This document shows, piece by piece, positions 48,130-58,929 of a stretch of 60,000 bases of DNA (the stretch's first letter is position 1; each line of letters opens with the position of its first letter). The DNA is from Antedon mediterranea (taxonomy: Eukaryota > Echinodermata > Crinoidea > Comatulida > Antedonidae): assembly GCF_964355755.1 (NCBI RefSeq), contig NC_092678.1, positions 15,412,922 to 15,472,921 of the forward strand. Direction: 5' to 3'. Made by a program: the position numbers and the translations under genes. A model generated the notes under the pieces. That model was not told the origin of the DNA, made no database searches, and was given only the letters and a program-made list of their open reading frames with translations.

Positions 48130-48425
48130 ATAGCCAGGTGTTTTATCTACAACATTGAACCAATTAAATATTGAATTAATATTAATTTACACATTATTAT
48201 TATACTGTATTTTACATTTTTATCACATCTAAAAATAATATAATGAATTTTAATTTTATTATCAAATTCGAATAAAAAGAAAACGTAAATTACTAATAAT
48301 AATAATGCGTACCGGTGTTTATGTGTGTTATACAAATGCTATTCTAAGAAGAATTTTATCGAAGAATCAAAGTACAATAAATGTATCTACAACATTGAAC
48401 TAATTAAATATTGAAATAATATAAT
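48130..48425. repeat. S repeat, copy 1 and start of copy 2
   Basis: It starts TTTTATCTACAACATTGAAC and runs through GCGTACCGGTGTTTATGTGT to AAGTACAATAAATGTA. A second copy starts at once (TCTACAACATTGAACTAATT) and is split by the LINE at 48430. Confidence 0.75.
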
Positions 48426-48429
48426 AATT

Positions 48430-49788
48430 TAGGTATTTGTATAGCGCCAGAATCAACTAAACCGAAGTAAAAATCAAAGGCGCTTGTATTGGATGTTAAA
48501 AAGATGCGTTCTTTTTAAAAAAATAGTAATAGAGGTTGAATGAGTAAAATGACGAGGGAGAGAATTCCAAAGAGAAGCAGCAGAGAACATAAAAGACCTT
48601 TGTCCATAAGATTTGGTGTTAATTCTAGGAACAAGTAGTAGGTTTTGATCAGCCGAACGAAGACAAGCAAGAGGGGTGTAGGTGGGAAGAAGATCAAGGT
48701 TTAAGAAGTAGCGCTTTAATTGTTAGTAAAAGGATCTTATATTTTATACGGGAGTCAATAGGTAGCCAATGGAGGTTATATAAAATAGGAGATATGTGTG
48801 AGGATCTTCTAGTAATAGTTAGAATGCGTGCAGCAGTGTTCTGGAGACGTTGAAGTCGATTCATTGAAGATTTCGGTAGGGCAAAAAAAAAGAGAGTTGC
48901 AATAATCAAGGCGAGAAGTGACAGAGGCATTTATTAATGTAGAGGCAGTACGCTTTGACAGATACTTTCGAATGCAAGCAATGTTACGTAGATGGAAGTT
49001 AGTAGTTTTTTTAACATGACTTATATGTTTGTTGAAGGATAATAATTCATCAAAATAAACCCCAACATTTTTAACATGGAAAAAAAATGGAAAAATTGAA
49101 CAGGAATTAAAAGAAATCGAGGGAATATTGAATTTGGAACGTATGTGTTTGGTGGAAAAAATGATAAATTCGGTTTTAGAATTTTAAAAAATAAAATAAA
49201 AAGCAAAGGCATGTTGGATGATAGCCAGGATGATATTTTAGAGAGACAACTTTCAAGTCGTTTAGTTATATCGTGAGATTCAGAAGGATTAAAATCGACA
49301 TAAATATATCTGTAAGTCATCAGCTATTATAGGTGGTAGTGTTTTAATAATTTCAGTGAGAGGGGAAATATACAGAGAAAAAAGCAAGGGCCCAAGGATA
49401 GAACCCCGTGGAACTCCGCATTCAAGGCTCTTAGGAGCAGATCTAGTATCATTGATTTCTACGCACTGGGTCCGGCAAGTCAGATAAGATCAAAACCAAT
49501 CTAAAGCACTATTAGACACTCCATAGTAATCTGAAAGACGACAGAGAAGGATGTTGTGATCAACAGTGTCAAAAGCAGATGAAAGGTCTAGCATAACAAG
49601 TGCAACAGCACGCTTTCGATCCAAGGCACAGACAATATCATTATGAATTTCGGTGAGGGCAGTTTCAGTATTGTGACCAACTCTATATGCAGATTGAAAT
49701 GGATTTAAAAAATTGAATTTATAGAGATAAGATATAAATTGATTTAAAACTATTTTCTCAAGGAGCTTTCCAATGAAGTGAAGATTTG
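48430..49788 (-). mobile_element. CR1/L2-like LINE, 3' half with RT, decayed
   Basis: Minus-strand RT motifs appear in order: LVMLDLSSAFDTVDHNIL (about 49550-49605), CGVPRGSILGPLLFSLY (about 49370-49424), IADDLQIYL (about 49300-49327; active elements have F/Y before ADD), and RLQRLQNTAARILTITRRSS then ILYNLHWLPIDSRIKYKIL (48725-48860). Frames are broken by stops. The 3' end reads GGCGCTATACAAATACC with an ATT tail, typical of L2/CR1. It is inserted in S repeat copy 2. Confidence 0.85.
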
Positions 49789-50165
49789 ATATTAATTTAC
49801 ATTATATTATTATACTGTATTTTACATTTTTATCACATCTAATAATAACATAATGAATTTTAATTTTATTATCAAAGTCGAATAAAAAGAAAAACGTAAA
49901 TTACTAATAATAAATATGCGTACCGGTGTTTATGTGTGTTATACAAATATTGTTCTAGTGAAGATTGTTATCAAAAAATCGAAGTACAATACATGTATAC
50001 ATTAATTAATGAATTAATGAATATTACTAAAGGCATTTAAAACATCTCATTGAGTTTACTGACTTTCAATTTTATTAAGCATTAATAATTAAAACATATT
50101 CATCCAAAAAATAACGTAACTAAATACAATACAATTTCTAACGGTAACTATGCCAATTTATATTT
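49789..50165. repeat. S repeat, copy 2, main part
   Basis: GATATTAATTTACATTATAT onward aligns with S copy 3 through ATTGAGTTTACTGACTTTCA and TAACTATGCCAAT. It shows the uninterrupted ATTATACTG site that is split by the solo LTR in copy 3. Confidence 0.8.
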
Positions 50166-50334
50166 ACGCTTTGTTGCACGGCATTGTTTGTCACGTCATC
50201 GATCGAAGATGTCTTCCGTTTCCTGAAAAAGGCGTATACATGTCTGATGATGTTTTATTTAGAACGGGCATGAATAAGTATTCCTTCTTCCACTACAATA
50301 CTGTATGTTGTGACGGCTAATATATTTGATTTAA

Positions 50335-51290
50335 AGTATAATATTTCACTTTTATTCGTGACACGTATAGTAGGCCTAGAGGGTTTATATTCATTGTGCT
50401 CACTTTATAAAAACAGTAAAATCATATAGATTGTGGAAATTATGAATATATTAAAGGTAATGTAACTTTTTTTTATTTATCAGAATATCTTTAAAAATTT
50501 ATGAAGAGCACTAATATGGTTCAAGTGGTTTGCATTGTAATGTGAACGACGTGGCCTTATTAGAGCAATCTATCTCACATACGCATTTACATTTTACATA
50601 TACGAACACGGTTGACTTTATATCACATTTGGGCAAAATAAATGTAGATTCGGTTAGAGAGCCATATGTATGGCTAGCCAGGTTCATCGGCGCATCAAGC
50701 CTAAGCCTAAGCCTAGCCAAAATATTTACTTTTTTTGTCGTTTTCATGAAGCAGTTCTATACTAAACTCTGTTTGAATTTTCTTTTCGTAATCTATGTTT
50801 AAGTTATGCTTGTAAAATGTTATCTTTACCGCGTTTAACAACTTAATTTTCAACGAATAAATCTTAAACGTGTGAAATACAATCGGCACGTCGATACGCA
50901 TATGTAACCTAGAACGCGATTTTTACCCATACGTATATGCATACTGAGGTTGCCCTGCCTATTTGACGTACTTTATACCCCTGACGTCAAGAGTTTGCTG
51001 ATGGCCATGATGTGTCGTCAATGGTTTAACCGTATTCATTTTTCCAGATTTGGAGATGATCGGATTTATCTATGGTTTCAAATAAAACGAAGCTTCAGGT
51101 TGCACGATGAAAATGAAACTTAAACAATCAATCCGCAGCAACAGTGCCAAGCTTAATATCTCAGAGGGAACAAATTAGGCCTATTGTAGAGGCTACAGTA
51201 TCAAACAAACAAAGTATCATGATAGGAAAAATCTTTGCCTTGGAGCTTATTTGCATGTACAAAAAGGCTTAAGGCAAAGTCTGTTTTTAA
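50335..51290. repeat. Segmental duplication, copy B
   Basis: 50335-50655 aligns with 38931-39240 (GTAGGCCTAGAGG, AGATTGTGGAAATTATGAAT, GTGGTTTGCATTGTAA). 50680-51290 aligns with 45130-46185 (TTGTTCATCGGCGC-type block, AACGTGTGAAAT, GAAGCTTCAGGTTG, AAATCTTTGCCTTGGAGCT). The two parts are contiguous here but separated in copy A by hairpin P. Confidence 0.85.
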
Positions 51291-51588
51291 TACAGTTTAC
51301 CTGAGATTCGGAAACAGACGGAAAGTGACAATATAAAGCAATAATGGCACAAGGCTTTTTAATGTCTCTACAGTGTCTCCATATTAACATTTATACCCTT
51401 ACAAACAATAATATATTCCATTTTTTTATAAAAGAAATATATACTCTTTGTGTCAATAAACATGATGAAATAAAAACTACATAATAAGGAAATTCTGTTA
51501 ATTTTATAAGGAAAAAAAACCACTTTATTTGACCTTTAGTGAAATAGGGCGTTAACCACAGCGCGGTGTATTAGACCCATGCCTGTAA

Positions 51589-51719
51589 TTACACATTACT
51601 TACTTCGTCGAAACACCAGTTCTCGTCAGATCACCGAATCGAAGTTAAGCAACGTTGGGCCCGGTCGCATTCTGGATGGGAGACCGTCTAGAAATAGTGG
51701 CGAATGCTGTATATGTTAT
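51589..51719 (+). mobile_element. 5S rRNA-derived SINE, head, split by a foldback
   Basis: AGTTCTCGTCAGATCACC, AAGTTAAGCAACGTTGGGCC and TGGATGGGAGACCG match 5S rRNA. The TCTAGAAATAGTGGCG variant is shared with the 23581 copy. The tail resumes after the foldback, at 52511 (ATGTGATGGTGTGAC). Confidence 0.75.
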
Positions 51720-52510
51720 GCGCGATTTGAACGATTTGCGCAATTTGAAATTGCGCAAAAAAATTCTTGCGCAATTTAAAATTGCGCAAAGAATTCTTGC
51801 GCAATTTAAAATTGCGCAAGGATTTTTTTGCGCATTTTCAAATTGCGCAATCAACTTGCGCAATTTCAAATTGCGCAAGAAAATCTTTGCGCAATTTTAA
51901 ATTGCGCTGCACAATTTGTAAATTGCGCAAGATAGTTCTTGCGCAATATGACACCTTTGCGCAATTTGAAAACGAACTGTAAATTTTCCCATACATGGCT
52001 AGGCTAGGCCTAGGCAGAGGAGTTTAAAATTTAGTATTTTATTATATAGGGTAAATAAGACCATTTCAATGAAGATAATGTTAATACTCACTTTTTAAGT
52101 TTTTAATATTAGTTTAAGCTAGGCCATGTAACCTAGTCAGTATCAGTAGTCCAAACCCTAGCTAGGCTAGAGTAGTATAGCCGGCCGCCCGCGCCGCGCC
52201 CGCCTGGTGGAACACCACCGCTTCGTTTTCCTTCGTCGGTTCTTCGACGGTATGCTAACTTATAACAATATTTGCACTACTAAAATAAGGAAATGCGATA
52301 TTTATCTTTAATTTTGAATCATTCTTAGAAATTACTATAAAAATATGGGTGTGCATGATTTCACAATCTGTCGAAAAACCTTGCGCAATTTGCAGATTAC
52401 TTGCGCAATTTAATACGTTGCTTGCGCAATTTGAAACACATGTTTCAATTCAAATAGCGCAAGGATTTTTTTTGCGCAATTTCAAATTGCGCAAATCGTT
52501 CAAATCGCGC
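51720..52510. mobile_element. Foldback element, arms of TTGCGCAA palindromes
   Basis: TIR GCGCGATTTGAACGATTTGC (51720) is mirrored exactly at the right end and is followed on both sides by TTGCGCAATTT-type units. The left arm has about eight palindromic units of ~24-35 bp to 51970. The right arm is shorter (52378-52510). The interior includes a GC-rich CGCCCGCGCCGCGCCCGCC patch. Flanks ATGTTAT / ATGTGAT suggest a 7-bp target duplication with one mismatch. Confidence 0.85.
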
Positions 52511-52639
52511 ATGTGATGGTGTGACAATAATATCGGACTAGCATGTGATAGGCATGGATTCGAGGTTATTGGTACCATACTAATTGCACAATTAGGCAAG
52601 ATCCTTTACTCTCATTGCCTTACCTGAAGGTCCAAAATG

Positions 52640-53760
52640 ATCAGCAAGTGCTGGATGGATGGACATGTCAAAAACAAGGTCTGTACAAACATTTTAGTTG
52701 CATTATATGCAAATATTGAAAAGTAGGGTCGAGGGTCAAATATCATACTTCTGATAATGTTTGGGTAAAATGTTTCATTAGAGCGAATATAAATATGTAC
52801 ATTCTTAATAAGGCCTTTCAAAAATCAACTCTCTAGCATTATTGGTTTTCGAGATATGGGAAGACTGTAATTTCACTCCCTTATTTGCATAGTTCATGTA
52901 ATTTGTACTACTAAATAATATAATTTCGAGATGCGTGACAAAGGCGTGATTTTGGGAATTACAAAGCGGTCCTATGCTAACGATAGGAAACCTGTATCCG
53001 AGTCATTTGAGTCCAAAACAAAGTCTCTACAAACGTTTTAGTTGCATTATGTATGTAAACATTGATAAATGGGGTCAATGGGCAATTTTTGTATTTCCGG
53101 TAATTTTTTCGTAAAATGTTTTATTAGAGCAAATATAAATATGTACATTCTGAACAACGTTTTTCAAAAATCAATTCTCTAGCCTTAGTGTTTTTTGATA
53201 TATAGGAACCTGCAATTTCACCTCCTAATTTGCATATTTCATGTAACGTTTACTGATAATTTGCATACTTTGGAGGTTAGTGATACAGGTGTGATTTTGA
53301 GATTTACTTAACAATTCTATGTTGACTATTATAAAGTTGTATCTGAGTCATTTGAGGGCAGAACAAAATATCTACAGACATTTTAATTTCATTATATTTG
53401 CAATATTGATAAATGGAGTCAAGGGTCAATTTTTGTATTTCCGATCATTTTTTCGTAAAATGTTTTATTAGAGCAAATATAAATATGTAGGCCTACATTC
53501 TGAACAAGTTTTTGAAGAAATCAACTCTCTAGACTTAGTGGTTGTCGATATATATGAACCTGCAATTAATTTCACCCCCTAATTTGCATATTTCATGTAA
53601 CTTGTACTAAGAATTTGCATACTTTGGAGGTGAGTGATACAAGTGTGATTTTGAAATTTACTAAACAGTTCTAGGTTGGCTATTAGAAATCTGAATCCGA
53701 GTCATTTGAGGGCAGAACAAAGGCTCTACAGACATTTTAGTTTATTATAATTATATGCAA
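52640..53760. repeat. Satellite, unit ~348 bp, about 3.2 copies
   Basis: Units start near 52665, 53012, 53360 and 53711 with AACAAAG-CTCTACAAACATTTTAG. Each contains GGGTCAA, ATTAGAGCAAATATAAATAT, CATTCTGAACAA, a GATATATAGGAACCTGCAAT block and ATTTGCATA. The core is related to the arms of hairpin P. Confidence 0.85.
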
Positions 53761-54190
53761 TTTACAAATGTTGACCCTTGTAACCGTTCATTAAACGTTA
53801 TTAATAAATTTATCTGAAGTTTCGAAATAACGTTCATAATGAGGTGATTTGTAAATGTTTGTTGAATGTTACAAGTTAACGTTCGATTGACGTCAAATGT
53901 TGACCCTTGTAAACGTTCATTACACGTTATTAATAACAAAATTTGAAGGTTCGAAATAACGTTCAAATGATGTGATTTAGAAATGTTTGTAACGTTATTT
54001 AGATGCTGTAATATAAAGTTAACTTAACGTAAAAATGTTGACCCTCTATGTCGCTCTTTTAATCTTATTAGTAACGTTAGTTTAATGTTTAAATTAACAT
54101 CTATATAACATAATTTTAATGTTTGTTGAACGTTATTTGTAGTAGTTAGGCTACTTTTTTAAATGTTTGATAAACGTTATTGTTGTTTTT
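53760..54190. repeat. AACGTT array 2
   Basis: Repeats of ATGTTGACCCTTGTAAACGT, GTTCGAAATAACGTTCA-type and TAACGTT strings occur in direct orientation. It is followed by GCCAGGTGTTTTATCTACAA of S copy 3, the same order as array 1 then S copy 1. Confidence 0.65.
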
Positions 54191-54192
54191 TT

Positions 54193-55105
54193 TGCCAGGT
54201 GTTTTATCTACAACATTAAACTAATTAAATATTGAATTAATATTAATTTACACATTATTATTATTGTCACGAACTCCTCTCACGTATGTTTCCGAGCGGT
54301 TGAAAATACTTTAGGAACTCCTTTGTGACATAAAAGTATACACACAAAATCCACAAAGTTGTAAAATAACTCAAAACAAAGCTTTAATTTTAATCAACTT
54401 CAACTTTTAACAATCCAGTAAGCACTTTAAACAACAACTTCACAATAACTTTACAATATAATATCCAACCACTAATCCAACCCTTCTTCAAAATAAATGC
54501 TTCAATCAAAAAATCCTTCTCCCCTTTTACAATTGTCATACTTCCCCTTATATACAATATGTTCATAACCTTCTAGATCATTCCCTATACTTCTTCTTAT
54601 TCTATTGATTATAGTTTCTATTAATAGCACTTCTGGAATGTTCCTGATTGTTCTTATTAATTATACATGGTTTCTTAAATCAAAACATCTTATTCTAGAA
54701 TGTTCATGTAAATACTATGTTACTCTATATGTTAGGGAATGGTAATTTATTACAATTATACTGTATTTTACATTTTTATCACATCTAATAATAACATAAT
54801 GAATTTTAATTTTATTATCAAAAGTCGAATAAAAAGAAAAACGTAAATTACTAATAATAAATATGCGTACCGGTGTTTCTGTGTGTTATACAAATGTGGT
54901 TATAGTGAAGATTGTTCTCAAAGAATCGAAGTACAATACATGTATACATTAATTAATGAATATTACAAAAAGCATTTAAAACATCCAATTGAGTTTACTG
55001 ACTTTCAATTTTATTAAGCATTAATAATTAAAACATATTCATCAAAAAATTAACGTAACTAAATATAGTAACATTTCTAACTGTAACTATGCCAATCTAT
55101 ATTAA
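54193..55105. repeat. S repeat, copy 3, split by a solo LTR
   Basis: The left piece is 54193-54264 and the right piece 54755-55105. Both align with copy 2 at 49789-50165. Confidence 0.8.
54265..54754 (-). mobile_element. Solo LTR (490 bp) with 5-bp TSD
   Basis: The segment starts TGTCACGAACTCC and ends TTTATTACA (TG...CA), with ATTAT on both sides. The undisturbed site is visible in S copy 2. No internal retroelement genes are present. The strand is inferred from TATATAAGGGGAAG read on the minus strand, a plausible TATA box. The family cannot be named without the internal region. Confidence 0.8.
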
Positions 55106-56255
55106 AAATATACAAAGATTTATTTTTTTATCACAAAAAATATACTTGTCACTTGCTTTACTCTTTTAAAGGAAAAGAGTGAAAACCAAATGCGCCACTC
55201 TCTAATACCACTCTTTAAAAGGATGACATTCACTCTATAAGAAGGAATGTTGTTTCTTTGTAATTTGGAATATGCTGGTTCAATTCGATCCGATAAAGTA
55301 CATGGTGACTGAGTTGTTCAATCCACAGTTTGGACAATTTGGGGGTAGCGAACATAAATATCTGTAAGTGCAGTTTTCCTTGCTCATATTTTTTGGTATC
55401 AATGTATAAATCATAAATTTCTCTTTATTTTGATGTAAGTTGATTGTAATTAGATAATTAATGACGTCACATGAGGACATAAGGACATTAAAGATATATT
55501 GTCCCCCAAAAACATGAACAATGAAGATTAATTTGAAAAGGTTATTTTGTAGTTTTAATCAAGTTAATCAATTGCTAAGAAAAAAAAACAAATAAAATAT
55601 CTTTTCACTAAAATTGAAAAAATAAATGGTTAAATTCAATCAAAAATTCATTGGCTGGCAGCCAATTTGACTATTTTTTACTTTAAATTACAGTTTTTTC
55701 AGGTAAATAATTTTTTTTTCCGATCCAAGTTTTGGATTTTTTTTCAGGGGGACAATACATCAGTAAATAAATAATGAATATTTTCGTATCTAAAACATGT
55801 CAATATTATATTTAAGATATGACTAATATATCTAAAATTCTCATATAATTATATATAATATATGATAGGCCTATACTCTGATTCTTTTAAGCATCGTTAG
55901 GCACATGTTTATAGCTATGAGTATGTACGTACACAAGTTAACAAAACACTGAGTTCTAGATTATTAAACAATTTTGGGTAGGGTTTGATAACAAATAGCC
56001 AGTTTTTCTTGTTCAAACATTTAATTCTTTATATCAATGTATAGAGGAATGTCTACTTTACATTTCGGTTTTAATATGTAATTCAATTTGATTTCAATTC
56101 AAATTTTATACAATTACTTTACAAATATCATATCCTGAAATCAGAAAAAAAATACAATATCTGTAAGAATAATTTTATCTGTGCATGTTTCAACCAATTC
56201 ATTGTGCAAATTTAATTTTTTTTTTACTTTGCCACCTAAACGTCGAAATTTATAG
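55106..56255. other. No feature recognised
   Basis: AT-rich, with only short ORFs (for example 55280-55480 minus) lacking family features. Confidence 0.5.
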
Positions 56256-56259
56256 ACAA

Positions 56260-56775
56260 CAGTTCTTAAAAGGGTTTACTGAAAGTTACGTTTTAACGTT
56301 ATTCTGAATGTCCTTCTAATGTTTGATAAACGTTCTGTTTAAGTTAAATTCATACATTATTGCGAACGTTCTTTTTAACGTTAGATAAAGATGTTAGAAC
56401 AGTTATGTAATCTTACATTTTAACGTTATTATTAAAGTTAACCTAACATTAGATGATCATTGTTAAAAAGGTTCACTGCCAGTTACTTTTGAATGTTATT
56501 ATGAATGTCCTTCTAATGTTCGGAAAACGTTATTAAAAACGTTATGTTTAAGTTAGATTTAAACAATATTGTTAACTTTTTCTCGTTAGATAAACGTTAT
56601 TAAGACAAGTTATTTTAATGTTATATTTGAACGTTACCATAAACGTTCACCTCAACGTTAAAATAATGTCAAACAAACATCGTCTTTTGAATGAATGTTA
56701 TTCGAACGTCACTTGAACGTCCGAACCTGACCAAACAACAACCAAAAACTAACGTTATATAAACGTTATATGTTT
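56260..56775. repeat. AACGTT array 3
   Basis: The ~205-bp higher-order unit of array 1 reappears in the same orientation (TTTTAACGTTATTATTAAAG, then AACATTAGATGATCATTG, AAAAAGGTTCACTG). It is not followed by an S repeat. Confidence 0.7.
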
Positions 56776-56819
56776 GTTTGGATATCACATTAAAATCTAC
56801 TCGTAATGCATTTACTGGT

Positions 56820-57200
56820 CTAAATCCACCCGAAAAGGGGCTTCAAAATAGAAAATGGCGGCCATTTTGAATTTATGTTAATTAAGCCACTTCCCGATGT
56901 CCGATTTTGGTAAACTTTGGACATGATGTTCATTTGAACCATATCAACCAGATAAAACAAAATTGCAATTTGTTCTAGATTCAACCATACATTTACTGGA
57001 CTAGTACCACCTGTCATGGATTGATAACACTTTCGCTTGAACCTTACAGAGAAAGAATCATGGACATCACCTATTATATTACCATGATTTTTCTCAGAGC
57101 TGATCATGTTACATACGTATAAAAAATGCACAGTTACATAGTAATTTTTACCAAAAAACAAGTCACGTGACCAATAAAGGTCTTTAGTACAACATTTCAT
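56820..57200 (-). other. 126-codon ORF ending in an ATGGCGGCC repeat
   Basis: The ORF reads through AAAATGGCGGCCATTTTGAA near its 3' end. It has no signal, membrane or domain pattern I recognise, and its composition matches neighbouring repeats. I think it is more likely a repeat segment than a gene. Confidence 0.25.
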
Positions 57201-57299
57201 TTTCTCAAATATTATACTGTTTGATATCGTAGTATAACCTTTTCTATTCTGAATACAGTTTTACAGTTTATTCGATTTTCCTTTGTTTTCTTTTTCAGC

Positions 57300-58640
57300 A
57301 GAAACGTAACTTTGGAAAGTAATCTAGAATTGTCTTATCTGTTAGTTAATGTATTTATAACTATCCAGTTCAGTGGTGTCTATGTTGTTTTTTCAAATAT
57401 GGTTTCTGCCAATAGAAAAAAATTATGGCTATCTGAGCAAGCACAAGCATATTGCATATTGTAAGCCTATATTATAAAGTAAACCAATACAAAATATGTT
57501 GTTTAATTAAAATAATTTATGTACACATCCTTGTATTTACATATTATGTGACCATGAAAGCAGAATAGAAAACAGCTCATCTACTGTATATAATAATCAG
57601 TCGAGTCCACGGTTTCAGATGATAATACAATTTACTGAATATACATTTAAATCGGTGGCATACGCTCATACTCATAAGAATACAAAAAGGAACAACAAAC
57701 TTACGGTGGTAGTCGATCGCACTTCAGTTTTAAAAAAAACCACTGTATTTTTGATGAAAAAGAAATATAATAATAACCGAGAAATAGTAAATGTAACAAA
57801 ATTAAAATACAAATTTATAAAACGGAAATCAATAACTGAAATCTTTACATACACAGCATTTATAAGCTGCAGTTGTTTTCTAAAACTAATTTGAATATTG
57901 CTGGAAAGTAGATATGTGACTCTTTAGATAATAAGAACTTATAGTTATGGTTTATTTTGCGGTAACCACAAACCATACATAAAAATCAAAGGGAACTTTT
58001 AGACGTTAAAAACACAGTAATTCTTATTTGTACATTATCTTGGTAGTCTATAAAGGTTGTAAAGGCAGTAGGACACTGACTTGTCTTTATTTCGTGTTAA
58101 TTTGTTGGGAAAACTAATTTATTTTAATTTTATTAAAAACTTCTTAATATTTTGTTATAATTTCACTGTATAATAATATAAAATGCAATTATTTAGGTTT
58201 TTTTTTTGTTTTACTGCATTTCATCTGATGTTCAAAGAGAAAGGCATGTCAATTAACATTGGCATTGTGCACAGATGGCTTTATATTGTATGGTACCAGA
58301 TTTGACAAAATAACACTAATTTTTAAATTAAATTAAATTTAGACTACTAAAAATAAAATAGATTCAGAATTTAAAAAGCTATCCAACGAAACAAAACAAA
58401 GATGTGATTTGACAACAGTTTATTTCACTTTTTTCTCAGACTATAGTTATTTTGATTTTAAATAACTTGGAAACTTGACATTTTATGGCGTAGTAAGTGT
58501 AATCCAGTACTGTACTTATATTTAGTATTATAAGATAATATGTAATATAATATAAAACATAGGCCTATAAATGGACAAGTATGACAAAGTAGACAGAAAA
58601 TCAAACAAACATTACTAAAACTGTATTAAGAATGAAACAG
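57300..58640. other. No feature recognised
   Basis: AT-rich; the two overlapping opposite-strand ORFs at 57619-57894 and 57672-57854 have no protein features. Confidence 0.5.
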
Positions 58641-58644
58641 TCGC

Positions 58645-58870
58645 GTGCTCAAGTTAGTGTTTACCGACCAACCGACCGACATAGTGAGCTGTAGAGTGAG
58701 CTAAAAAGTTATCCAACGAGCCCAATTAACTATGTAACCATACGTTTATTGATATTGGAAATGGAATAAAATGTATCAGTATTACATTCCAAAGATAACA
58801 TGGATGACCAGATTTAGTGTGGAACCTCGGCCATCTTGAAATACAAAATGGCGGCTGAAGAAGTGGTTGA
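58645..58870. repeat. ACCGACC block and ATGGCGGC tail
   Basis: TTAGTGTTTACCGACCAACC repeats the vocabulary of the 4455-5060 array, then GTGAGCTGTAGAGTGAGC follows. CAAAATGGCGGC at 58847 echoes the other ATGGCGGCC repeats. Boundaries unknown. Confidence 0.5.
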
Positions 58871-58929
58871 AACAATGGCATCTAACTGTTTTGGATTCAT
58901 GAGCATCTGAAGAATAACAAAATTAGCTA

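Noticed and set aside
51720-51980. TTGCGCAA repeats as a CRISPR or replication-origin iteron array
   Set aside because: The mirrored copy at 52378-52510 with exact terminal repeats shows a foldback element.
51645-51982. Overlapping ORFs rich in NLRKL/FKLRK on both strands
   Set aside because: They are translations of the TTGCGCAATTT array in several frames.
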